This document shows positions 24,904 through 32,681 of a stretch of 64,000 nt of DNA, piece by piece. Position 1 is the stretch's first letter. Each line of letters opens with the position of its first letter. Location: NCBI RefSeq assembly GCF_019308355.1, contig NZ_JAAGKM010000002.1, positions 112,455-176,454 of the forward strand, written 5' to 3'. The position numbers and the translations under genes were made by a program. The notes beneath the pieces were generated by a model that saw only the letters and a list, made by a program, of their open reading frames with translations, was not told the DNA's origin and did no database searches. This DNA is from Empedobacter falsenii. Its GTDB lineage: Bacteria > Bacteroidota > Bacteroidia > Flavobacteriales > Weeksellaceae.

Positions 24904-25737
24904 ATGAAATATATGAAATCGATTTTTAACTACTTATTAGTTGTAATCTCTATTAGTTTTTTGACATCCTGCAAAAACTCTAATCCCGTTGTTTATGACG
25001 ATCCTATTCCGAAACACGAAACATTTACAATTGATTCTAAAATTCTAAATGAAAAACGAATTATTAATGTTTGGGTTCCAAAAGAATATTCAACTTCTCA
25101 GGATTCATTATCCGTTTTGTATATGCCAGATGGCGGAACAAAAGAGGATTTTCCACATATTGCAAACACATTGGATAGCTTAATTACTTCGAAAAAAATA
25201 AAACCGGTTATTTTAGTTGGAATAGAAAACATACAACGTCGCAAAGATTTGAGTCCGCCAACCGAAAACGAAGAAGATAAAAAAATAGCCGATGTTGTGG
25301 GAGGTTCGAATGAATTTAGAAGTTTTATCAAGGATGAATTATTTCCTGAAATCACGAAAAAGTATCGCACTCAATCCCAAAAAGGAATTATTGGCGAATC
25401 GTTGGCTGGATTATTTATCATGGAAACTTTTCTGAAACAACCAGATATGTTTGATTATTATATTGCAATTGATCCTTCACTTTGGTGGAACGATCACAAA
25501 ATGTTATTGAATTCAAAAAATGATTTAGCTAAATTTCCTTCAACTCCAAAAAAGTTATGGTTTGCAGGATCTGGAGCAAGTGATATTTTACCTTATACAG
25601 ATGATTTGAAGAATATTTTGACGCAAGAAAAACTTCCAAATCTACAATGGAATTATTCTCCAGAACCTAAAGAAGAACATGCTACAATTTACAGAGCAAC
25701 TAAAGAAAAAGCATTGATTTGGAGTATTGGTAAATAA
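24904..25737 (+). CDS. Alpha/beta-hydrolase esterase lipoprotein (PF00756-like)
   Basis: A 277-residue hydrolase of the 'putative esterase' (esterase D/IroE/Fes-like) family. The N-terminus is a lipoprotein signal with lipobox LTSC at Cys23. The nucleophile elbow is GESLAG with Ser166, the fold-specific YYIAIDPSLWWN follows, and the catalytic histidine is probably H259 in KEEHATIY. Relatives cut siderophore esters or acyl esters in the periplasm; the substrate here is unknown. I choose the ATG at 24904 as it follows the promoter; an ATG at 24913 is also possible. It is a single gene with a strong bidirectional terminator. Confidence 0.85.
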   Translation: MKYMKSIFNYLLVVISISFLTSCKNSNPVVYDDPIPKHETFTIDSKILNEKRIINVWVPKEYSTSQDSLSVLYMPDGGTKEDFPHIANTLDSLITSKKIKPVILVGIENIQRRKDLSPPTENEEDKKIADVVGGSNEFRSFIKDELFPEITKKYRTQSQKGIIGESLAGLFIMETFLKQPDMFDYYIAIDPSLWWNDHKMLLNSKNDLAKFPSTPKKLWFAGSGASDILPYTDDLKNILTQEKLPNLQWNYSPEPKEEHATIYRATKEKALIWSIGK

Positions 25738-25753
25738 AATTTATCTGATAAAT

Positions 25754-25790
25754 AAAAAACCCTCACTTCAAATGAAGTGAGGGTTTTTTT
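25754..25790. terminator. Bidirectional intrinsic terminator
   Basis: AAAACCCTCACTTC and GAAGTGAGGGTTTT form a perfect stem with an AAAT loop, with A and T runs on either side, between convergent esterase and acetyltransferase genes. Confidence 0.88.
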
Positions 25791-26286
25791 ATGCGATTCG
25801 TTTTCCTAAAATAGTTAAACTTCTTTCTATTCCGTCTAAAATTGCAATATTGGGATAATTTCCCCATTCTTCGAAACCAAAATGTTTGAATAATTTCAAG
25901 CTCGGTTCATTATGCGAAAAAATAAAACCTAAAATCGTTTTGATTCCAAATTCTGCTGCTTTCGTAATGCTATATTCCAACACTTGTTTTCCTAAACCTT
26001 TTCCACGTTGCATAGCATCTAAATAAATGCTAATTTCTACAGTTGCATCATAAGCTGGTCTTCCATAAAAAGATTGAAAACTTACCCAACCTACAATGTC
26101 TTTCGATTCATTTTCTACAACCCAAAGTGGTCTTTTTTCAGGTGAATGTTCTTCGAACCATTTTGCTTTACTTTCAACTGAAACTGGTTCTGTATCGGCA
26201 GTTACTAATCGCGAAGCTATTGTAGAATTATAAATTTCTGTTATTTTTTCTAAATCGCTTCGTTTAGCATCTCTGTATGTTAACAT
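25789..26286 (-). CDS. GNAT family N-acetyltransferase (phosphinothricin acetyltransferase-like)
   Basis: A 165-residue GNAT enzyme resembling the Pat/Bar branch: LTYRDAKRSDLEKITEIYN at the N-terminus, TADTEPVSVESKAKWFEEH, then the acetyl-CoA-binding motif A in VEISIYLDAMQRGKGLGKQ and the C-terminal SHNEPSLKLFKHFGFEEWG. Such enzymes acetylate amines of small molecules such as methionine sulfoximine; the true substrate is unknown. It is followed on the same strand by nothing within the unit, with the DinB-like gene 32 bases upstream, so the two may be cotranscribed. Confidence 0.88.
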   Translation of the reverse strand: MLTYRDAKRSDLEKITEIYNSTIASRLVTADTEPVSVESKAKWFEEHSPEKRPLWVVENESKDIVGWVSFQSFYGRPAYDATVEISIYLDAMQRGKGLGKQVLEYSITKAAEFGIKTILGFIFSHNEPSLKLFKHFGFEEWGNYPNIAILDGIERSLTILGKRIA

Positions 26287-26318
26287 CTAAATTTTTAAAT
26301 TTTATTCTCTTTTTGATT

Positions 26319-26780
26319 TTAAAAAGGAATATTCTTTTTCATCGCCATCATATAGCCCAAATGCATTGCTTCGTGAATATTGTTGTACAAAATTGCATCT
26401 TCAATCGATTCTAACGTCATACCAAAACTTGTTTTATATGATCGATAATACGATAGTTTTTCCGAACGATAATCCTTGAACATCTGCATTGGTGTACTTT
26501 CCAACATTTCCTTCAATTCTGTCACATCTTCTTCCGTTACTTCCGTATTTCCGATTGTTCCTTTTTTATACTTCTGAATAAACTGAATATCGACCAACAT
26601 CCTATTATCGGTTAAATAATAATGGATCAATTGCTGTGTTGCCAAAACGTGAGCCGCATTCCAAAACAAATTGTTTTTATAGCCAACAGGTATATAAAGT
26701 AGTTGTTTCAGAGAGTGTTGTTCAAGCTCATCAATAATCTGTTTTCTTATATTCGTCAGATAAATAATATGCTCTTCCAT
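26319..26780 (-). CDS. DinB-like four-helix-bundle protein
   Basis: A 153-residue protein of the DinB/YfiT superfamily. It has the all-helical pattern with three widely spaced histidines that could bind metal: HVLATQQLIHYYL in helix 2 and NIHEAMHLGYMMAM in helix 4, the family's metal-site end. Members include bacillithiol-S-transferases (BstA/YfiT) and thiol-dependent transferases; since bshC is in this window, a bacillithiol-linked role is possible but unproven. It lies upstream of a GNAT gene on the same strand. Confidence 0.8.
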   Translation of the reverse strand: MEEHIIYLTNIRKQIIDELEQHSLKQLLYIPVGYKNNLFWNAAHVLATQQLIHYYLTDNRMLVDIQFIQKYKKGTIGNTEVTEEDVTELKEMLESTPMQMFKDYRSEKLSYYRSYKTSFGMTLESIEDAILYNNIHEAMHLGYMMAMKKNIPF

Positions 26781-26888
26781 AGTCAGATTTAAAGTTTAAA
26801 TATACATCAAATTAAGTCTATTTATCAAATTATAAAGCAAAACAATTAAAATCACGTTTTTAGATTATTTAAAGTCTTTGATTCTTCG

Positions 26889-26896
26889 TAATTTTG
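26889..26896 (+). promoter_or_regulatory. -7 promoter box (TAATTTTG) for mrp
   Basis: TAATTTTG matches TAnnTTTG and lies 18 bases before the mrp ATG at 26915. A well-placed TTG is not obvious. Confidence 0.45.
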
Positions 26897-26914
26897 TCTC
26901 ATTAAAATTAAAAG

Positions 26915-28015
26915 ATGGCTTACACAAGAGATCAAATATATCAAGTATTAGAAGAATTAGGTATTCGCAATTGGATGCGTAACGCTCAAGTGATGGGAAA
27001 TGATATTATATTGGATATTGTTTCTCCTTCGCCTGCAATGCACGAACGCAAGCGTTTGGAAATTGCGTTGAAAAATGCATTTAAAGAAAATTTACCTGAG
27101 TCAAATCTTAAACTTAACATTTCTGTTGAAGTTGAAGAAAAAAATCCGAACGAAATCAAAGGTTCTGAATTGCCAGGTGTTAAAAATATTATCGCTGTAG
27201 CATCAGGTAAAGGTGGTGTTGGTAAATCTACTGTTTCATCAAACTTAGCAATAAGTTTAGCAAACATGGGATTCAAGGTAGGTTTATTAGATGCTGATAT
27301 CTACGGACCTTCTATGCCAATTATGTTCGATTGTCAAGATGCTCGTCCATATTCTGTAGAAGTTAATGGAAAAACGAAAATAAAACCAGTAGAAGCTTAC
27401 GGAATTAAATTATTATCAATTGGATTCTTTGCTGATACAGATCAAGCAATTGTTTGGAGAGGACCGATGGCTGCAAAAGCATTGAATCAAATGATTCGTG
27501 ATGCACATTGGGGAGAATTAGATTTCTTATTAATCGACTTACCTCCAGGAACAGGTGACATTCATTTATCTATCGTTCAACAAGTTCCAATTACAGGAGC
27601 TGTTGTAGTTTCTACGCCTCAAAATATTGCATTAGCAGATGCAAAAAAAGGAGTTGGAATGTTCCAAATGGAAGCGATTAATGTTCCAGTTTTAGGAATT
27701 GTAGAAAATATGGCGTATTTTACACCAGAAGAATTACCTAACAACAAATATTATATCTTTGGACAAAATGGTGCAAAGAACTTAGCAGAACAAATTGGTG
27801 TTCCTTTCTTAGGCGAAATTCCAATTGTACAATCTATTCGCGAAGCTGCTGACGTTGGTCGTCCAGCTGCAATGCAAGAAGATACTGTTGTAGCTAATGT
27901 TTACAAAGAAATTGCACGTAACGCAGTACAAAGTTTAGTAGAACGTAACAATACTTTGCCTCCAACAGAAGCCGTTCGTATTACAACGATGGCAGGTTGT
28001 TCGGCAAAAAATTAA
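26915..28015 (+). CDS. Mrp/ApbC/NBP35 family iron-sulfur cluster carrier P-loop ATPase
   Basis: A 366-residue ATPase that is thought to carry Fe-S clusters to apoproteins. An N-terminal MIP18/DUF59-like domain (about 1-75) is followed by the deviant Walker [16 protein letters not shown] (Lys99 and Lys104), the YGPSMPIMF switch and [15 protein letters not shown]. The usual CPxC cluster ligand after VENM is missing: the sequence reads [21 protein letters not shown]. This replacement may be normal in Bacteroidetes. The only late cysteine is in AGCSAKN. It lies 15 bases before nifU, consistent with Fe-S assembly. Confidence 0.92.
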   Translation: MAYTRDQIYQVLEELGIRNWMRNAQVMGNDIILDIVSPSPAMHERKRLEIALKNAFKENLPESNLKLNISVEVEEKNPNEIKGSELPGVKNIIAVASGKGGVGKSTVSSNLAISLANMGFKVGLLDADIYGPSMPIMFDCQDARPYSVEVNGKTKIKPVEAYGIKLLSIGFFADTDQAIVWRGPMAAKALNQMIRDAHWGELDFLLIDLPPGTGDIHLSIVQQVPITGAVVVSTPQNIALADAKKGVGMFQMEAINVPVLGIVENMAYFTPEELPNNKYYIFGQNGAKNLAEQIGVPFLGEIPIVQSIREAADVGRPAAMQEDTVVANVYKEIARNAVQSLVERNNTLPPTEAVRITTMAGCSAKN

Positions 28016-28030
28016 AAAAAGTAAAAGATC

Positions 28031-28321
28031 ATGACTCCAGAAGAAAAATATTCAGAAGTTGAAAAGGCCTTAACTGAAATTAGACCATTCTTAAATTCAG
28101 ATGGAGGCGATATCGAATTAGTATCTGTAGAAGATAATATTGTAAAAGTTCGCCTTACAGGTGCATGTATAGCATGTTCTGTCAACCAAATGACCTTAAA
28201 GTCTGGTGTTGAAATGACCATCAAAAAATATGTTCCAGAAATAGTTTCGGTTATCAATGTTTCAGATTTTGAAACTTCAACTGAAGCAGATCAAATATCT
28301 TCCTTAAAAGAAGAAAATTAG
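28031..28321 (+). CDS. NifU C-terminal-domain Fe-S scaffold protein
   Basis: A 96-residue stand-alone NifU C-terminal domain that assembles or carries Fe-S clusters. The CxxC motif is in RLTGACIACSVNQMTLKSGV, with C46 and C49; the N-terminal part has EIRPFLNSDGGDIELVSVE, the usual start of this fold. It follows mrp closely, and the pair likely works together in cluster delivery. A terminator follows the gene. Confidence 0.93.
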   Translation: MTPEEKYSEVEKALTEIRPFLNSDGGDIELVSVEDNIVKVRLTGACIACSVNQMTLKSGVEMTIKKYVPEIVSVINVSDFETSTEADQISSLKEEN

Positions 28322-28345
28322 AATATCATTAGATTCTCATAAATT

Positions 28346-28379
28346 AAAACGCCTTTATATCAATTTATAAAGGCGTTTT
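28346..28379 (+). terminator. Intrinsic terminator after nifU
   Basis: AAAACGCCTTTATA pairs perfectly with TATAAAGGCGTTTT around a six-base loop, followed by a short T-rich stretch. Confidence 0.82.
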
Positions 28380-28381
28380 AT

Positions 28382-28389
28382 TATTTTTG
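28382..28389 (+). promoter_or_regulatory. -7 promoter box (TATTTTTG) for DUF3108 gene
   Basis: TATTTTTG lies directly after the nifU terminator and 41 bases before the ATG at 28431. Confidence 0.4.
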
Positions 28390-28430
28390 GCAAACAATTT
28401 GAATCTTAACCTCAAAACCAAAAATTCAAA

Positions 28431-29201
28431 ATGAAAAAATATATTTTATTTTTTACTTTTATTGTCCTTTCATTTGCATTGCCTTTAAATGCTCAAAACA
28501 ACTACAAAGTTGGCGAAAATCTAAAATTTAGAGTTCATTATTCTGGATTGAATGCAGGTTTTGCTTCCATTGATGTAAGAGAAGCTACATTGAATGGAAA
28601 AAGCCATTATCACATCATAGGAAAAGGAACTTCAACAGGTGCTGTGCGTGCTTTTTTTAAGGTAGATGATAATTACGAATCGTATATTGACAAAACAGAT
28701 TTGAAACCTACAAAATTTGTTCGAAATATTGTAGAAGGAAGTTACAAACGTCATCAAATCTATTATTTTGATCATGCCAATAGAAAAGCAAAAGTTGAAA
28801 ATAAACGAGATGGAAAAGTTACAACAGAAACGATTCCTTACGATGCGCAAGATTTACTTTCTGCTTTTTATAGCTTACGTAATGCCAATCATACCACTCT
28901 TAAAACAGGAGATTATTTGAACGAAAATATTTTTCTTGGTGATGAAACGCTTAAATTTCGATTGAAAGTTTTGGGACGTGAAACCTTAAAAACAAAATTC
29001 GGAAAAATTGCGGCAATCAAAATTCGTCCGTATGTACAATCTGGTCGTGTTTTCAAAGAATCAGAATCGGTTACAATGTGGATTTCTGACGATGATAACT
29101 TAGTTCCGCTAAAAATAAAAGCGGGTTTATTAGTTGGATCGTTAAATGCAGATCTAAATGAATATAAAAATTTAAAATATCCTATTACTTTTACGAAGTA
29201 A
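28431..29201 (+). CDS. DUF3108 family exported protein
   Basis: A 256-residue exported protein of the DUF3108 family. The signal peptide is MKKYILFFTFIVLSFALPLNAQ; mature motifs are VGENLKFRVHYSGLNAGFASID, KGTSTGAVRAFFKVDDNYESY and DDDNLVPLKIKAGLLVGSL, all typical of the family. It is all-beta and probably periplasmic or in the outer membrane; function is unknown, though lipoprotein or cell-wall roles have been proposed for relatives. Single gene, own promoter and terminator. Confidence 0.85.
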   Translation: MKKYILFFTFIVLSFALPLNAQNNYKVGENLKFRVHYSGLNAGFASIDVREATLNGKSHYHIIGKGTSTGAVRAFFKVDDNYESYIDKTDLKPTKFVRNIVEGSYKRHQIYYFDHANRKAKVENKRDGKVTTETIPYDAQDLLSAFYSLRNANHTTLKTGDYLNENIFLGDETLKFRLKVLGRETLKTKFGKIAAIKIRPYVQSGRVFKESESVTMWISDDDNLVPLKIKAGLLVGSLNADLNEYKNLKYPITFTK

Positions 29202-29205
29202 ATTG

Positions 29206-29240
29206 AAAAAGCGAAGTTCGAAATCCGAATTTCGCTTTTT
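29206..29240. terminator. Bidirectional intrinsic terminator
   Basis: AAAAAGCGAAGTTCG and CGAATTTCGCTTTTT form a 15-base stem (one G-T pair) with a five-base loop between the convergent DUF3108 and aat genes. Confidence 0.85.
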
Positions 29241-29241
29241 T

Positions 29242-29874
29242 TTATTTCTCCAAATATTCCAAAAAAACATCACTCGGAATTTCCATTGCACCCAAACTCG
29301 CTAAATGTTCGGTATAAACTTGACAATCGATCAATTTATATTTCTTGTGGTATTTTGCAACAAATTGTATAAAACCAGCTTTGGAAGCATTGCTCACTTT
29401 CGCAAACATACTTTCTCCACAAAAAACATCGCCCATATCAATTCCATAAAAACCACCAACCAATTCGTCGTTTTGCCAAACTTCAATACTTTTAGCGATT
29501 CCCATTTCATGTAACGTACAATATGCTTCGATCATATCATTTGTAATCCACGTTCCGTCCTGATCTTTTCTATACGCTTGCGAACAATTTGTAATCACTT
29601 CTCGAAACGCTTTATTTTCTGAATACGTAAATATTTGATCTCGAAAAACTTTCTTCATCGATTTCGAAACATGTAAATTTTCTGGAAATAAAACAAATCG
29701 ATCTTGTGGAAACCACCAAATAATTGGATCTTCTTCATTAAACCAAGGAAAAATTCCTTTCTGATAAGCCAAAATTAGGCGTTCTGGCGAAAGATCTCCT
29801 CCAACAGCTATAATTCCCTCGCTATTCACTTCATCGTAATCAGGAAAGATTAAATCAGAACTTAACCAATACAT
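29242..29874 (-). CDS. aat: Leucyl/phenylalanyl-tRNA--protein transferase
   Basis: Aat adds leucine or phenylalanine to N-terminal arginine or lysine of proteins, marking them for ClpAP. The 210-residue protein matches from the N-terminal FPDYDEVNSEGIIAVGGDLSPERL to FPWFNEEDPIIWWFPQDRFVL, then VWQNDELVGGFYGIDMGDVF, GESMFAKVSNASKAGF and the C-terminal LIDCQVYTEHLASLGA. All core motifs are present and length is normal. Its start lies 82 bases from the DUF3127 gene. Confidence 0.95.
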   Translation of the reverse strand: MYWLSSDLIFPDYDEVNSEGIIAVGGDLSPERLILAYQKGIFPWFNEEDPIIWWFPQDRFVLFPENLHVSKSMKKVFRDQIFTYSENKAFREVITNCSQAYRKDQDGTWITNDMIEAYCTLHEMGIAKSIEVWQNDELVGGFYGIDMGDVFCGESMFAKVSNASKAGFIQFVAKYHKKYKLIDCQVYTEHLASLGAMEIPSDVFLEYLEK

Positions 29875-29907
29875 ATCGTTTTGTGTATAATTTATATAAA
29901 ATTAAAA

Positions 29908-29933
29908 AAACGTGTCCAATAAAGAACACGTTT
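29908..29933 (-). terminator. Intrinsic terminator after DUF3127 gene
   Basis: On the minus strand AAACGTGT and ACACGTTT form an eight-base stem followed by seven T residues, between the DUF3127 gene and aat. Confidence 0.72.
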
Positions 29934-29956
29934 AGTATTAATTGATGTTTTTTTAC

Positions 29957-30328
29957 TTAGAATGGTAAATCATCATCATCTCCATTAGAAAAAGTATCAA
30001 CTGGAGGCGCTGGTGCAAAATTATCGTAACCTTGAGGTGCTTGTGCAGCTGCATTCGCCATATTCTCAATTCTCCACGCTTGGATTGTATTAAAATATCT
30101 TGCTACTCCTTCTGGATTAATCCACTCACGACCACGAATATTGATAGAAACTTTCACTTCATCACCAGGTTTGTAAGCATTCAACACATCAGTCTTATCT
30201 TGTGTAAGCTCAATTAAAATATCTTGTGGATATTGTTCTTGCGTTGTAACAACAAATTCTCTTTTCTTGAAACTTGCAGTAATATTTTGAGTTTCAAATA
30301 CTTTCTTAATTCTTCCTGTAATTTCCAT
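29957..30328 (-). CDS. DUF3127 family (OB-fold-like) protein
   Basis: A 123-residue protein starting MEITGRIKKVFETQNI, matching the Bacteroidetes DUF3127 family. It has FKKREFVVTTQEQYPQDILI, VKVSINIRGREWINPEGVARYFN and an acidic C-terminal tail (GDDDDLPF) that closely resembles that of single-strand DNA-binding proteins, suggesting an OB fold and protein partners at the tail. The longer open frame would add 34 hydrophobic residues at the N-terminus, but a -7 box lies inside that part and the family begins at this Met. Confidence 0.85.
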   Translation of the reverse strand: MEITGRIKKVFETQNITASFKKREFVVTTQEQYPQDILIELTQDKTDVLNAYKPGDEVKVSINIRGREWINPEGVARYFNTIQAWRIENMANAAAQAPQGYDNFAPAPPVDTFSNGDDDDLPF

Positions 30329-30346
30329 TTTTGTAAAAGCTTTGTA

Positions 30347-30354
30347 CAAATTTA
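30347..30354 (-). promoter_or_regulatory. -7 promoter box (TAAATTTG, minus strand) for DUF3127 gene
   Basis: The minus-strand TAAATTTG lies 18 bases before the DUF3127 ATG, and supports the shorter start. Confidence 0.5.
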
Positions 30355-30393
30355 GAATGTAAAAAAAGATTAAAAAAATTTTATTTCGAAATT

Positions 30394-30422
30394 TTGTTAG
30401 AAAGAAAACTTGTGTATATTTG
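30394..30422 (+). promoter_or_regulatory. Promoter, TTG-N18-TATATTTG, for tRNA-Leu
   Basis: TTG at 30394-30396 and TATATTTG at 30415-30422 fit the flavobacterial promoter. The mature tRNA begins 23 bases after the box. Confidence 0.65.
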
Positions 30423-30445
30423 CAATCCAAATCGGTGAGATTTTA

Positions 30446-30527
30446 GCGGGCGTGGTGGAATTGGTAGACACGCTAGACTTAGGATCTAGTGCCGCAAGGT
30501 GTGGGAGTTCGAGTCTCCCCGCCCGTA
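30446..30527 (+). tRNA. tRNA-Leu (anticodon UAG)
   Basis: An 82-base class II tRNA. The acceptor stem is GCGGGCG with CGCCCGT (a G-U pair at the end), the D-arm has GGTGGAATTGGTAGACAC, the anticodon stem is CTAGA/TCTAG with loop CTTAGGA and anticodon TAG at 30480-30482, a short variable arm TGCCGCAAGGTGT follows, and the T arm has GGGAGTTCGAGTCTCCC. The long variable arm and anticodon both fit leucine. CCA is not encoded. A strong hairpin follows. Confidence 0.97.
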
Positions 30528-30534
30528 CAACAGC

Positions 30535-30570
30535 AAAGACTTTGAAAAATATTTCAAAGTCTTTTTTTTA
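30535..30570 (+). terminator. Intrinsic terminator after tRNA-Leu
   Basis: AAAGACTTTGAAA and TTTCAAAGTCTTT form a 13-base perfect stem with loop AATA, followed by more T residues. Confidence 0.88.
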
Positions 30571-30634
30571 TGACTTATTACTTTATAATATTTTTTATAA
30601 ATTTAGATAATTATTTGGTTACAAGTTGTTTGGT

Positions 30635-30748
30635 ATGTATTCGAAAAGAAAAAGAAATTTGAAATCTGGAGGGAGAACTATCCCCATTTTTGAATTTATA
30701 GTGGTTGTAATTATCATCATTATTTTGATTTACTTCGCAGTTTTCTAA
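30635..30748 (+). CDS. Small single-pass membrane protein, 37 residues
   Basis: A short frame beginning at ATG 30635 encodes a basic N-terminus (MYSKRKRNLKSGGR) and a single hydrophobic segment (FIVVVIIIIILIYFAVF) ending at TAA. The basic-then-hydrophobic layout is that of a small type II or tail-anchored membrane protein. There is no named family I recognise, and downstream bases may be the decayed rest of a longer gene. I cannot tell if it is translated. Confidence 0.45.
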   Translation: MYSKRKRNLKSGGRTIPIFEFIVVVIIIIILIYFAVF

Positions 30749-30904
30749 GGAAATTATTCTTCATTTTTTTAAACATTAATTTATAATTATTTAGAAGAAA
30801 AATAGAATCAAATCAAAGAATCTGTTAAGCAAAAATTTGGAGATTAGTTTGATGATGATGCTGAAGATAATGCGAAAAATTATCAGCCACAACCTTAATT
30901 GATA
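30749..30904 (+). pseudogene. Possible decayed 3' part of a gene
   Basis: No open frame crosses this stretch, but one frame reads QIKESVKQKFGD, a stop, then FDDDAEDNAKNYQPQP and a stop (about 30812-30898), with another stop just before. Acidic, proline-ended text with the same base composition as nearby genes suggests a broken coding end, perhaps of the small membrane protein gene at 30635. It could also be chance. Confidence 0.3.
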
Positions 30905-30907
30905 TAG

Positions 30908-30940
30908 AAAATGGTTAGAATTTAGATTCTAACCATTTTT
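30908..30940. terminator. Intrinsic terminator hairpin
   Basis: AAAATGGTTAGAAT and ATTCTAACCATTTT form a 14-base perfect stem with loop TTAG, followed by a T run. It ends the small-membrane-protein region and can also act on the leftward GNAT gene. Confidence 0.85.
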
Positions 30941-32065
30941 TTATGCTTCTATATCTTTATAAAATGTTTTTCTACGTTTATGGATAACCGGATCAAAGTT
31001 TTTCCATAATTGTTGCACTTTTGTATTCTCCTCTAGCAAAGGATTGGTCTCTAAAGTTTTAATTCCTCTCGCTATAAATCGATCATAAAGCTCTTTAAAA
31101 ATCAAGGCGTTAACACCTTTATTTTGATAATGAGGATGAATTCCAATCAAATAAAATTCGACATGATCGTTCTTTTTTTGCGCTTGCATCAAATGCCACC
31201 AACCAAATGGGAACAATTTTCCTTTCGTTTTCTGGAAAGCTTTTGAAAATGAAGGCATCGTAATCGCAAAAGCAATCATTTTGTTGTTTTTATCTTTTAC
31301 ACATGAAATAAAATCGGGATGAAGAAATTTTAGATATTTCTTTTTGTAATGCTCAACCTGAAATTTTTCTATCGGAACAAAACTTTGCAATTCTGCATAC
31401 GTCACATTCAACAAATCGAACATCTCATCTACGTAAGGTAACATTTCGTCAATTGTATCAAATTTATACGTATCTATTTCGTAACGTTTTTTGAGCATTT
31501 CACACAATTTATCCATTTGCTTTACCTTGCCCAAATTGGCAATATCAATAGAATATTCTAACCACTCGGCTTTTGGTTGATAACCTAATTCTTGCAAATA
31601 TATTGGATAATATTCGTAATTATATAAACCGATCAAAGTGGCAACTTTATCAAATCCTTCTGTTAATAATCCAGCTTTATCCATATTCGAAAATCCCATC
31701 GGACCTTCTATATAACTCAGTTTATTATTTTTAGCAATGTTTTCAACAGTTGTTAATAAAGCTTTTAAAATGTTGATATCATCTTTAAAAACTAACCAAC
31801 CAAACCGAATTTTAGTCTTTCCAAGTTCTTTTACTTCGGTCCAATTAATAATCGAAACAATTCGTCCAACGACTTCTTTTCCTTTGTAAGCTAAAAAATA
31901 GTTAGCTTCTACCGTCTCAAAAATTGCATTCTTTTTATCAAAACTTGCGAGTTCATCTTTCTTTAAAGAAGGCACCCAATACGGATTATCTTTATACACT
32001 TCAAAAGGTAAATCGACAAATTTCTTCATTTCACTTGGCGTATTCACCTCTCTTACTTCGATCAT
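30941..32065 (-). CDS. GNAT-fold protein, N-acetyltransferase-like (374 residues)
   Basis: A 374-residue cytosolic protein of a family common in Bacteroidetes and usually annotated as N-acetyltransferase. The N-terminal MIEVREVNTPSEMKKFVDLP and FEVYKDNPYWVPSLKKDE, followed by GPMGFSNMDKAGLL, and the C-terminal GNAT-like block YLIGIHPHYQNKGVNALIF with a possible acetyl-CoA loop, support two linked GNAT-like halves. The substrate is unknown. It lies 46 bases after the DUF4833 gene on the minus strand. Confidence 0.75.
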   Translation of the reverse strand: MIEVREVNTPSEMKKFVDLPFEVYKDNPYWVPSLKKDELASFDKKNAIFETVEANYFLAYKGKEVVGRIVSIINWTEVKELGKTKIRFGWLVFKDDINILKALLTTVENIAKNNKLSYIEGPMGFSNMDKAGLLTEGFDKVATLIGLYNYEYYPIYLQELGYQPKAEWLEYSIDIANLGKVKQMDKLCEMLKKRYEIDTYKFDTIDEMLPYVDEMFDLLNVTYAELQSFVPIEKFQVEHYKKKYLKFLHPDFISCVKDKNNKMIAFAITMPSFSKAFQKTKGKLFPFGWWHLMQAQKKNDHVEFYLIGIHPHYQNKGVNALIFKELYDRFIARGIKTLETNPLLEENTKVQQLWKNFDPVIHKRRKTFYKDIEA

Positions 32066-32111
32066 ATGCTATTAAATTGCGTCTAACAGATTCTAATTTA
32101 GGAAGAATTTT

Positions 32112-32633
32112 TTAGAGAACAATTTTCTCTTCTACAGATTTTCCGTTTTTATCTTTTCCGTAAAATAAAATATAATCAAGCTTTACCGAAATTCCAGCCG
32201 TTCCTTTCTTCTGTTTTAAGAAAACGCGATTCAATGTTATCAACTTGTTATTAACAGTTGTTTGAACAATTGGATTTTTTTGAGAATCAAGCTTAAGCGT
32301 TAATTTTTGAGTTGGATAAGATACTAATGTCAACTGAAAAACATTCTTTTCAATTTTCTTAATATCTAAACCATATGCCAATTTCTTTTGTATAGAAGTC
32401 AAGGGCTTTTTTGAGCCATCTTCAGCATAAAGAATGCGATAAATATCAACTGGATTATCATCATCTAAAATTCCTTTGCTCGAAAAAAGTGCATCGTAAA
32501 CAAACGTATTTTTATTGTCGTTGTGTTGAATGTAAAATAATCTATTTTCTGATTTTGGAGGAACAGGATAACCTTGTTGTGCATTTACAACAAAAGAAAA
32601 AAGGATAGAACAAATAATTAATAGGTTTTTCAT
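32112..32633 (-). CDS. DUF4833 family exported protein
   Basis: A 173-residue exported protein (signal MKKNLLIICSILFSFVVNAQ-like, beginning MKNLLIICSILF) of the DUF4833 family. Family-like text is SENRLFYIQHNDNKNTFVYDA, DDDNPVDIYRILYAEDGSKKPL and LKLDYILFYGKDKNG-like near the end. Likely a small beta protein in the periplasm, function unknown. It lies between the membrane protein at 32682 and the GNAT-like gene, all on the minus strand. Confidence 0.78.
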   Translation of the reverse strand: MKNLLIICSILFSFVVNAQQGYPVPPKSENRLFYIQHNDNKNTFVYDALFSSKGILDDDNPVDIYRILYAEDGSKKPLTSIQKKLAYGLDIKKIEKNVFQLTLVSYPTQKLTLKLDSQKNPIVQTTVNNKLITLNRVFLKQKKGTAGISVKLDYILFYGKDKNGKSVEEKIVL

Positions 32634-32681
32634 TGATTGATATTTTTAAAAATAGAAGATACGAATTATTTGAATGATTAT

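Noticed and set aside
30430..30540. Integration site or attachment core at the tRNA-Leu 3' end
   Set aside because: No repeat of the tRNA 3' end is found downstream and no integrase is present in the window.
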